From assembly GCA_012934845.2 (NCBI GenBank), contig WNNJ02002905.1, positions 62,001 to 126,000 on the forward strand: 64,000 bases of DNA, written 5' to 3'. Source of the stretch: Pomphorhynchus laevis (Eukaryota > Acanthocephala > Palaeacanthocephala > Echinorhynchida > Pomphorhynchidae). Shown here piece by piece: positions 55,906-64,000 of this stretch; position 1 is the stretch's first letter; the number at the start of each line of letters is the position of its first letter. The position numbers and the translations under genes are program-made. The notes under the pieces were generated by a model. It was not told the DNA's origin, did not search any database, and saw nothing but the letters and a program-made list of their open reading frames with translations.

Positions 55906-56399
55906 CCTGTTATCCCAGGATTACTTAATTGTTATATTTTACCTCGTACTTAAGTGTAAGTTTTACTAAGTAATTGTGAAATTACTGTGAAACCAGTCTG
56001 TATTGCCGGATCATGTTCTTTACACTGGCAATACTTCGTTGCCGTAGAAATCGTTGTATATAATTATTGTAGTTAGAATAGTTTAAGAATTTTAAAGAGA
56101 ATTTTAATGTATGTTATTTATCTCAAACTTTTTTTTTATTATTAATAATAATTTTTTAAAAGATAATATTTTTTTTTCTTCGAAAAACAATTAATTTTGA
56201 AAATCTTTGAATGTCAAAGAATATTAAGCTTATTGAATGTTAGTCTGCGCGTTCCCTCTCGAACTTCTCAGGGCTCGGAGGCACGCGGATGAAGCACGGG
56301 ACACTATTAATAATAATGAAGAGGTGTTTTTGAACCCACCGCGCCTCTCGGCACGGGGTTAAAAAACAAAAACATAATTATACATAAAAACAATAACAA
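55906..56399. other. Spacer, nothing recognised
   Basis: AT-rich runs at 56,100-56,230 and a GC-richer stretch at 56,240-56,360. No coding similarity was seen. Confidence 0.4.
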
Positions 56400-56575
56400 T
56401 GACAGTAATAATTGTTTGGAAAATTAGCTCACATTAGTTTGGTTCGCAGCAATTGTTTCACATAAAATGCAAATTGGCTCACATCAATCGTTTACAAAAG
56501 AATTGGCTCACAGAAATTGTTCCATAGACATTGAAAATTGGATTACAGTAATTGTTTGGAAAATTGGCTTACTTA
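56400..56575 (+). repeat. Degenerate tandem repeat of about 25-30 bp
   Basis: AATTGTTTGGAAAATTAGCT, AATTGTTTCACATAAAATGC, AAATTGGCTCACATCAATCG, AATTGGCTCACAGAAATTG and AATTGTTTGGAAAATTGGCT follow one another in about 170 bases. Confidence 0.75.
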
Positions 56576-56839
56576 TGTAGTGTTATACACAAATCGTTTA
56601 TTGATTGGAGCGACAGCTGAAATAGATGAGGGCAAACAAAGGCGTGATATATAGAAAAACAGGAAGCCTTACAAAAAATACAAATGCAGGAGTCAGAATG
56701 AGTATGCAGTGATAACATCTTTACACAGAACTTGTCATGGAACCCGTGAACCGAATTCGCCACACAAGCGGACGCTTTACACAACAAGGCGAACGCCATG
56801 ACGACTGTGCTAAAACTAGAGAATGCAGAAACTCTGGAT

Positions 56840-57190
56840 CAAAACTTGCTTTCTTAGCTTCGAATCAAGCAACGTGTGTGTGAAAGTTTGGAGTAATTGG
56901 CTGGTTTAAACGACGACTTAAAGTGATTGAAAGTGGGTCGACCTTTGAAAGAAGGGAAACGACAGTGGAATAACAATTTTTTGAAATACCCACTATGCGT
57001 TTGAAAAAGCGCCAAATGCAGTGATCGATTTGCTCAAAGTTTGAAACTGTTAAGTGGGACCAAAATGCAACTAAGCATACTGGATTGTAGGCAAAAGCAT
57101 AACCTCGAAGTAGCGATGGGCACCTTCGAAATATAACTTGCCCAAATAAGAGTTCGAGACAGAAAGCATGGAAATTTTTACACAATTACG
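56840..57190 (-). mobile_element. LINE C-terminal scrap, 8.8-kb lineage
   Basis: Minus strand: LLRGYAFAYNPVCLVAFWSH, NFEQIDHCIWRFFKRIVGI and LLSKVDPLSI. These parallel LLYGLSSFWPDLKSSNFRQI, RYIKRIVGVSPKCSSTIVGF and LAKVKPCSI of the 8.8-kb element. About 100 codons remain, 5'-truncated. Confidence 0.75.
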
Positions 57191-57242
57191 GTCTTAATGA
57201 CCCGTAAAGGACCAATGAAAGGAAAGGAGAACGCCCAAATAA

Positions 57243-57750
57243 TTGTAATGCAGACAATAATAATTTTTTAAAGGAAATTATTTATTCACCAAAAGTACAT
57301 TTAAAGGGTTACCCTTCAAAGGGTTCCGTTGTATAATAGTAAATCAGATTATCAATATACAAGTGCGGCGTTATTGTTCGTCTGTATTTGATGCTCTTTA
57401 GAATATTGTATGCACGCAGAATTAGCCTTTGCTATTACACAGCCTAAAATGCATCGTAACCGATTGATAGTTATTGGATAAAGCTTCTTCGTGTTTTCTG
57501 TTTTGATATACGCAACATGTGTTAGTATTTTTAGTGCAACACTGCCAATACCTCCAGAAGTTGACATTACAATGGGGAAGAAGTTTCCGTTTTCTGTATA
57601 GCTGACTCGTTTGGCATACTATGATCGTTTTCGTAATTCATGATACTTGAATGTGCTTAGCGCTTCTGCATTATATGATGGGCAAATGTGTTATAAACCG
57701 TAAAATCCATATAGGATCGCATCGTGACGGGCATCTATCATTATTTTTTA
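57243..57750 (-). mobile_element. REL-type LINE tail
   Basis: Minus strand: HELRKRSXYAKRVSYTENG with X for a stop, FFPIVMSTSGGIGSVALKIL, LYPITINRLRCILGCVIAKA. This matches FFPLTFSTSGGAG at 8.2 kb and VFIPVIFAKNSGMG at 58.57 kb. The 3' UTR contains GAACCCTTTGAAGGGTAACC and ends in an ATTATTATT tail at 57,243-57,256. Confidence 0.8.
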
Positions 57751-57839
57751 ATAATCGATTTTTTTTACAAAAGTCAATCCCCAAATGGGCTTTAAAATTG
57801 TTGATCATAAATATTAGCTCTTCTCAATTAAATGAGGAT

Positions 57840-58090
57840 CTGGATTGTGTATGTACTCGACATTTGTGGATGAGGGGATTGAACGGGTCGCGTGGATAGT
57901 TGGTGATCCGATTGAACTTCTTGGTGCTCTAAAACATGCTGATGCAAAACGTGCCACTTCGAAGGATAAACGTCGTTTGAGGTTCGCCAATAACCCAGGA
58001 TACTGGCCTGTTCGATGTACAGCTTGCGTGGATGCGATGCGCTTCAGTAGAGATTTTCCTGATTGCCTAAACCACCGGTTGTATATTATT
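57840..58090 (+). other. Unrecognised reading before a TTAATA tract
   Basis: Open plus reading with RVAWIVGDPIELLGALKHAD, KRATSKDKRRLRFANNPGYW and CTACVDAMRFSRDFPDC, followed by an AATATATTATTA tract (58,085-58,130) that may be a LINE-type tail. Protein not recognised. Confidence 0.3.
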
Positions 58091-58199
58091 AATAATATAT
58101 TATTAATATATTATTATATTATTAATATATTGGCATATATTTTTTTGCTATTTCATAATTATTTGAAAATTAACACATTTCACGGTTACCCGCGAATGG

Positions 58200-58388
58200 G
58201 CCCAGTAATAAAATTAATAATATTATTAGATAAACACAAAAAATTACAATGCAGTCCAACGTCGAATTGAATGGCCTCCTCTGGAACGATCACCTCGAAT
58301 GCAGCAGAAGTCATATTAGCATGGGCGAAACCGATTTTAGACTTAATAGAACGAATGCTATAAGGCTCAAAGCACATCTACAGATATA
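58200..58388 (-). mobile_element. REL-type LINE tail, minus strand
   Basis: Minus strand: YSIRSIKSKIGFAHANMTSA matches SIRSIKTKIGFALAKMTSR of the plus-strand copy next door. The tail CTAATAATATTATTAA follows at 58,230-58,205. Its 5' end meets the other copy near 58,390, so the two tails lie head to head. Confidence 0.75.
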
Positions 58389-58391
58389 GGA

Positions 58392-58770
58392 GCGCGTCTC
58401 GATATTGGTTGCAGCGGTCTATCAGGTGATAGAACGGAGCGGTCCTTATTGGACATTTGCATATTTAGTCACCTTGCTCCGTCCTATTCATCGAAACCAA
58501 TCTCGAATCACTTCCGTTATCACGAGCAGCGGAAAATTGCCAGGTACGGCGAAAGAGTGTCGAGAATGGAGAATGCTGTTTTCATTCCTGTGATTTTTGC
58601 AAAAAATAGTGGAATGGGTCCATCCGCGTCCGTCCTTTTGAAATGAATTGCGATGCTATCTTCTATGCGCAGGGTCTTTACTACTACGAGAGCATTCGTT
58701 CTATTAAGACTAAAATCGGTTTCGCCCTCGCTAAGATGACTTCTCGGCATATATTATTAATAATAATCTG
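58392..58770 (+). mobile_element. REL-type LINE tail, plus strand
   Basis: Reads LLDICIFSHLAPSYSSKP (the D-V-R-V-F-P-APSY endonuclease segment), FRYHEQRKIARYGERVSRME, NAVFIPVIFAKNSGMGPSAS, then a TGA at 58,644 and a frame change, and YYYESIRSIKTKIGFALAKM. It ends in an ATTATTAATAATAA tail at 58,748-58,765. About 120 codons remain. Confidence 0.85.
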
Positions 58771-58779
58771 AGAGAATTT

Positions 58780-59520
58780 ATTATAAAACCTCTTTTGCCA
58801 CTGGCAGTGAGGATAAATATTTAGACCAAGCAGAAATTCAAATCAAATCATAGTTTTTCCAGCTGCAATAGAGTTAATGCTCTGAGGTGAATGCATTTCT
58901 TGTAATGATTGATATCCTTACACGAAGAAATACAGAAGCGGCAAATGCATGTGGAGTCGAGATTGTGTTACATAAGTCTACTTCGACAATAATGATGATG
59001 TAGCCCATCCATAGATGCCCACATAATTACAGCTCTTTTCTGTTTACTGGTCCCGTTCAGCCAAATGCAAGGATAAAGAATTGCTGGTGTGTGCTGGTAC
59101 TCCTTATTAATTAAGCTTTGCTTCACTGTCCATCTAGACATGTACTCCTCCCAAGCTATGGTAGGTGGCAAATCAAATCGTTGCTTTAATAATTTAGATA
59201 GTGGGCTTTGTTTGGTCAGGAAAACTAAAATAGTCGAGGAAACTTTTATCAAGAGTCCGAAATATCTCTTTAAAAACACCCACCAACTGCCGTCAAACTG
59301 ACGAAAATGGTTAACTGTCATGTCTATCCAAAACAATTGGATACCGTAACTCATTATATGTGAGAATAGAATATCGAAGTAACGTTTAGCTGTTTCAAAA
59401 GTTGATGAACCCAGAAGACGCACCGAATGAATTCTACTAAATACTTTGCAAAGCACGTTCTCAATATGATCGCTAAACGTCCAACGGGATGTTAGTTTAT
59501 GTCCAAATAACAAAACTGTA
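58780..59520 (-). mobile_element. LINE C-terminal part, 8.8-kb lineage
   Basis: An open 181-residue reading (59,513-58,968): LFGHKLTSRWTFSDHIENVL, AKRYFDILFSHIMSYGIQLF, GSWWVFLKRYFGLLIKVSST, PPTIAWEEYMSRWTVKQSLI and finally HHHYCRSRL, a likely zinc-binding end. It aligns with YLGILMTSRWSFTSHI and FQIMLLPCLLYGLSSFW at 9.1 kb. RT motifs are absent, so it is 5'-truncated. Confidence 0.75.
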
Positions 59521-59659
59521 TGACAAATTCGATTGATTCACTTCCATATTGTAATATTAAACTTTCAGGAAGCTTTATTTAAATATCTATAACAAATATA
59601 ATCGTTAAAGCAAAGTTCAATACAAGATAAATAGTTCAAGTTACTTGTCAAATATGTAA

Positions 59660-60530
59660 TTCTTCGGCGCTCTTCTTTTTTTAAACATAATCGTTGAGAT
59701 ATTTTGGTCTTGCTAGTTTTCGGCCTTTTGAAGAAATCTGTAATCCGCCAGGGAATTTGCTATTTATATCGTACGTCTTTATTTCTTCTGGTGAGTTTGT
59801 ATATTCTGAAAAATCATCTGAAAGATCATCAGGTTTCTCGATTTCGTCAAATCTATTCCGATTCTGATCATCATCAATATTTTGTATATCCCGTTCTTCT
59901 GATGAAACGTTTAAGGGAGATTTTGATTCTGGGACAAGTTCATATTCTAAACTAGACGATTCCGTTGGATGGCATATATGTCGATTATTAATTGTAACTT
60001 CGCGGTCGTTATTTAGTACAACTCGAGGGCAGTTGTCGTTTTTATAAACTATTTTGCCCTCGACTACTTTAGGACTATACTTATTTTGATAATTAAAATT
60101 ACAAACAAGAACTATATCATCTCTCTGTATTGTCTTTGGTGTTGCTTGTCTTTCAGAAATTCGCCTAGGATGGAAAAACATTCTCTCGTGTGGTGTAGTT
60201 CCGATAGATGTACAGAGCAATGAACGAATAGAATGAAGTGCGATGTCAAGTGTCTCTTCCCATATATGTAGTAGATATCTTAGATCGTATAATCTTAGTT
60301 GTATGGCTCGCCACAAAGTTCCATTTAGACGTTCAACTTTGCCATTTCCACGTGAATTGTACACAGAACTGTGTCCTACAGCAACACAATTTTTATGCAA
60401 AAATGAATAAAACTCGTTTGAAGTGAATGATCGTCCTCGGTCAGTGAGTACAAATTGAGGAGGACCGAATATATTGAAAAGCGAAGTTAAGCATTTTATC
60501 ACAGATTTGCTACTCGTATCCCCACAAGCA
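59660..60530 (-). mobile_element. Fossil LTR-element integrase piece
   Basis: The minus strand carries the second half of a retroviral-type integrase: FGPPQFVLTDRGRSFTSNEF (catalytic Asp region), VYNSRGNGKVERLNGTLWRA (catalytic Glu) and a C-terminal tail with DDIVLVCNFNYQNKYSPKVV and an acidic end. A gypsy-type LTR element is the likely source. The first catalytic Asp region and LTRs are not present. The tail of about 190 residues is open, so the copy is not very old. It abuts a MULE piece at 60,530. Confidence 0.88.
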
Positions 60531-61310
60531 AATTCGAATGGTAAACAAGAAAGGAAAAGTTTAACGAGAATTCAATTTCATAATAATATTCTGAATTACT
60601 TGGTAATATATTCTTACTTTTAAAATATAAATTATTGAAAATCTTATGATTAAGATTTTCAATACTTTGAAATTTTTTGTGCTGGATCAATAATTTTTTT
60701 GACTCTTCACTATTATGGTTATGGTCTTTGTGCGTAATAAACGTATTCTCTATGCTTATATGACCAAGGATTCGACATTTCATATTAACGCATCTCCAAT
60801 ATTCGATTCCACCCGTTTTTTTAATAAAAATTGTAAATAAAATATTCAGAAATCAAATTTTCATTTCCTTTCTGGTTTCTTATTTTTAAAAAATTTGCCA
60901 TCTTATGGGTTTTTGTTTCACCAATTTTTGGTGAAAAAAAATCCCAATATTTTTTTGGTAAATTTAGATTTTTTGTGCTGGATCAATAAAACAATGATTT
61001 ATTGTTATATTTCACAAGCTGCTCCTAGCATCATTACAAACAGAAGCAAAACAAACCTGTATGTTTTGTTAGCATCTGATAATACCATAAACGCAACTAG
61101 CGAAATATATTATTACATACAGATCATTAGCCACAAGGCTGTTTTGCTCGATCACGACAACAAAAAGAAGAAAAGAAAAAGGTCAATTATAGAACGCCTC
61201 GATTCGACGTACCACATCCGGTTTCATTAATCAATTCTTTAGCATTTTTTGAAAATTCAGAAAGCTGGCAGCATTCACAAAGAAAGGGGGTAAATCATTT
61301 CATAAGTTAC
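60531..61310 (-). mobile_element. MULE-type DNA transposon, 5' piece with FLYWCH finger
   Basis: Minus strand: IEYWRCVNMKCRILGHISIE and NTFITHKDHNHNSEESKK form a FLYWCH zinc finger (W-x-C, C, H-x-H), the DNA-binding module at the N-terminus of animal MULE transposases. A frame change in a T-run separates it from the preceding EYFIYNFYKK. Coding stops at the fossil integrase boundary, 60,530. Bases 60,750-61,310 are repeated at 62,220-62,850. The flank carries a plus-strand reading of about 85 codons (CWINKTMIYCYISQAAPSII) seen in both copies. Confidence 0.8.
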
Positions 61311-61539
61311 ACGCTCAATGGGAAAGTCCAAATTCACCCAAAATATGGGATTTTTTTCACCAATTTTTGACCGAAAAAACCGAACTTCTATTATTTTTTG
61401 TTAAAAAGCAAAATTAAAATAAAATAAATCAAATTTGTTAAAGAAAAACGTCATTATCGACCTTCCAAAACATCAAATTACCTATACTTTCAAAAAATTC
61501 TAGTTAATAGTATCTTTTAAAAAATTTTAAAATTTCAAT

Positions 61540-62870
61540 TAAAAGAGCTTATGTTTTGAAATCTCGTTCAGTTAACACTATTTTTTCCTAGACTGTAAAA
61601 TTAACACCCTATTCCGTTCATTTATTTGTCTTAACAAGTCAATAAATTTTCCTAAGTTAACATGTGCCACACTTGACATTGAATTTAACGATCTATGCCA
61701 TGCTTCAAGAGAATTTATCGTTCTAGGGATAGAATTCAAAACTCTTAGATAACAATTCCAGAATAAAATAGAATAAATAGATGATCTAGATTCATCGCCA
61801 ATATATTGTCGTTTGAAATATTATATTAATTCAGCAGCATCTGGATAATTGAGCAATAAGTTTTCGGATATCAAAGAAAAGAATGTAGGAACACGATCCG
61901 GAGGAGAATATGTTAAATTAAGAAGCATTTTTATCAATCTTCTAAAATTTTCATCATTATTATAGAGCGAAGAGAGTCCACATCTTTGTAACTTCCTATA
62001 TACTGCCTGACCTAGATGAAAAGTGCATCCACCCATCGTACTTTTAAAAGATGATTTTAGTGCATTAATCAATCCCATTTCAAAATCTGTAATTATGTAG
62101 GAAACAGAAATATTGAGTAAAGTTTTGAGAATAGTAAAGGCTTCCAAATAAGTAGCCTCTGCTTTATTTGGGAGCAAAATATAAACAAGGGGAACAAGGT
62201 TGCCAAAAACCATTCGTTTTGGTCTTTGTGCGTAATAAACGTATTCTCTATGCTTATATGACCAAGGATTCGACATTTCATATTAACGCATCTCCAATAT
62301 TCGATTCCACCCGTTTTTTTTATAAAAATTGTAAATAAAATATTCAGAAATCAAATTTTCATTTCCTTTCTGGTTTCTCATTTTTAAAAAATTTGCCATC
62401 TTATGGGTTTTTGTTTCACCAATTTTTGGTGAAAAAAAATCCCAATATTTTTTTGGTGAATTTGGATTTTTTTTCAACAATTAGTAAAAAAATCCGTACG
62501 ATTTTTTGTGCTGGATCAATAAAACAATGATTTATTGTTATATTTCACAAGCTGCTCCTAGCATCATTACAAACAGAAGCAAAACAAACCTGTATGTTTT
62601 GTTAGCATCTGATAATACCATAAACGCAACTAGCGAAATATATTATTACATACAGATCATTAGCCACAAGGCTGTTTTGCTCGATCACGACAACAAAAAG
62701 AAGAAAAGAAAAAGGTCAATTATAGAACGTCTCGATTCGACGTACCACATCCGGCTACATTAATCAATTCTTCAGCATTTTTTGAAAATCCAGAAAGCTG
62801 GCAGCATTCACAACGATAGTGGTAAATCATTCCATAAGTTACACGCTGAATGGGAAAGTCGAAATTTTTT
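61540..62870 (-). mobile_element. MULE-type DNA transposon, transposase core
   Basis: Minus strand: FLYWCH start as in the other copy (to ITHKDQ), then directly RMVFGNLVPLVYILLPNKAE, LEAFTILKTLLNISVSYIIT, DFEMGLINALKSSFKSTMGG (catalytic Asp in TDFE), CTFHLGQAVYRKLQ, and after 61,821 YFKRQYIGDESRS, LWN-like residues and INSLEAWHRSLNSMSS. These are the MULE DDE core and C-terminal blocks. The stretch between FLYWCH and the core is deleted, and stops break the end. The 5' flank matches the other copy to about 62,850. Terminal inverted repeats were not identified. Confidence 0.85.
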
Positions 62871-62879
62871 AGATAATTT

Positions 62880-64000
62880 TACATTGCACAAAATTATTAT
62901 TATTGTTTCAACGGCTTACAAGCACGGGCTTAAATAGCCGTTTTACATGAAATAAAAATCGACAAAATCATAAAAACTGTTCACATCTATAGGGGAACAC
63001 TTCCTTGCACATAGCAGGATCCATCCGTAATCCGGACTTGAATGCTGAGGCACCACTGCTGCAAACAGTCCGTCCATCCAGTTTGTTCCAAGGTCCAACT
63101 ACTCTTCGTTCAAATTTTATACACCGGGACTTTTTCACTAAATTCCGGTTCAAAGTCAAAATGTGTCCGCGAAGGAATACTGACTGTCACAGTTGTAAAC
63201 ACATCCGAAGAGGATGATTTGAAGAACGAAGAACTCGCCACACCATATTCATATCGATATACTGACGGGTCTAAGAAACGGTCTCAAGCCGAAGACATTG
63301 CAAACGACACTCATAGTGCATTTGCGCCAAGATCGGCGCCAACTTTGTTGAACGATGAAGCACTCTCTCAGAGATCAAGTTTTCCCCAACTCTGCATGGG
63401 TATACACAAGGGGCCGCATACAACAACCGGCTTAGAACGTGAGCCAAAATTAGAGGTCGAAGAGCAACCGGATTAAGAGCTAAGAAAGTGCGCCTAATGA
63501 CCCCTACCATTTTATTACCGTTGGCACATGCCAGAGCGGTATGTGGGGCAGTTCGCAGGTTGTGGTCAATCAACACTCCCAAATCCTTATGGCTTACACC
63601 ACTATCTATTTCACGACCACAATAAGTGTATTGACCTACTGACAGGGACTTTACAACTCTACCCAGAACACGCATGTGTTTGCATTTGGTGACATTCATC
63701 ACTAGCTTGTTGCTCGCCGCCCATAACTCGACCCTATCAATATCTCTCTGTAAAATGCTAATATCATTACTCGAGTAAATACCCCTCCAAATCTTTAAGT
63801 CATCAGCCTACAATAGCACTGGCGAGCAAATGGTTGCAGGTAAATCATTTACATATATACTGAATAACAGTGGACCTAAAACGGATCCCTAAGGTGACAA
63901 GGCCTAACCGAAGATAGTGTATTATCAACACGCACTCTGAAGCTTCGTTGATGCAGAAAGGCCCTGATCCATTTAACAAGAGCAATAGGAAGTCCTGTGT
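62880..64000 (-). mobile_element. CR1/jockey-like LINE, RT to 3' end (continues past window)
   Basis: Minus strand: GSVLGPLLFSIYVNDLP-like residues near 63,870, then LL-stop-ADDLKIWRGI (63,810), VMNVTKCKHMRV, SHKDLGVLIDHNLRTAPHT, GVIRRTFLALNPVALRPLIL and YAAPCVYPCR. The end is CIKFERRVVGPWNKLDGRTV (63,130). The Tyr of YADD is a TAG, which destroys the active site region. Further frame changes occur near 63,270. The 3' UTR (AAAACGGCTATTTAAGCCC) and an AATAATAATAAT tail lie at 62,950-62,890. It is related to the families at 3 and 15.7 kb. Confidence 0.88.

Noticed and set aside
58300-58745. Inverted stretches of about 50 bp as ends of a foldback transposon
   Set aside because: Both are the same C-terminal segment (SIRSIK-KIGFA) of REL-type LINE tails in opposite orientation, which explains the inverted repeat.
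63005-63476. Plus-strand readings of 70 and 144 codons
   Set aside because: They are antisense shadows of the minus-strand LINE C-terminus and RT thumb.
1-64000. tRNA, rRNA, or spliced-leader genes
   Set aside because: None could be recognised by eye from conserved boxes. A dedicated scan (tRNAscan-SE, Infernal) would be decisive.

Overview
The window looks like a repeat-dense, AT-rich stretch of an invertebrate animal nuclear genome. No prokaryotic gene organisation is visible, and I recognise no intact host gene. Nearly all protein-like sequence belongs to transposable elements: at least five lineages of non-LTR retrotransposons (LINEs), two families of Penelope-like elements (PLEs), a MULE-type DNA transposon, fossil Ty3/gypsy LTR-element pieces, and one multi-copy coding repeat that I cannot identify. 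The species cannot be named from the sequence.

Layout. 0-16 kb is a mosaic of LINEs. It holds two copies and a tail-to-tail fragment of an L2/CR1-like family, with a PHD-like ORF1 in the longer copy. It also holds jockey/CR1-like elements, one of them with an RT half broken by a single TAG, and a minus-strand LINE of a third lineage (8.8-11.3 kb). 16-20 kb has PLE pieces, one of them interrupted in its RT by another LINE. 20-27.6 kb is the most striking region: a palindrome of about 5 kb (centre near 22,511) whose arms carry a PLE GIY-YIG end, AT-rich DNA and a satellite of about 390 bp. The satellite continues with further orientation switches to 27.65 kb. 27.7-33.6 kb holds PLE ends of both families, a long TA tract, AT-rich dispersed repeats, and a GC-rich insertion of a LINE tail with a restriction-like endonuclease (REL) domain. 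34-38.6 kb holds a third L2 copy meeting a minus-strand LINE tail to tail. 38.6-48.2 kb carries three related copies of the unidentified coding repeat, a tandem AT-rich array of about 350 bp, a near-identical 1.5 kb direct duplication, and a fossil Ty3 RT. 48-64 kb holds LINE ORF1/endonuclease, a REL-type LINE RT, the most complete fossil Ty3 element, scattered REL-LINE tails, a fossil integrase, two MULE pieces and a final LINE that runs off the window.

Main result. The satellite unit and the ancestral PLE-derived repeat both contain the three conserved segments of a hammerhead ribozyme (GAAAC, CTGACGA, GTC). The flanks of all three segments are complementary, and helices I, II and III co-vary between the two divergent repeat types. 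The segments occur in a non-standard order, so the canonical fold would require two adjacent tandem units. A conventional half-hammerhead (CTGACGA, a 4-bp hairpin, GAAAC) lies at the 3' end of a PLE at 28.07-28.10 kb. A second conserved RNA signal is a 6-bp hairpin in the L2 3' UTR, conserved in three copies with a compensatory base-pair change.
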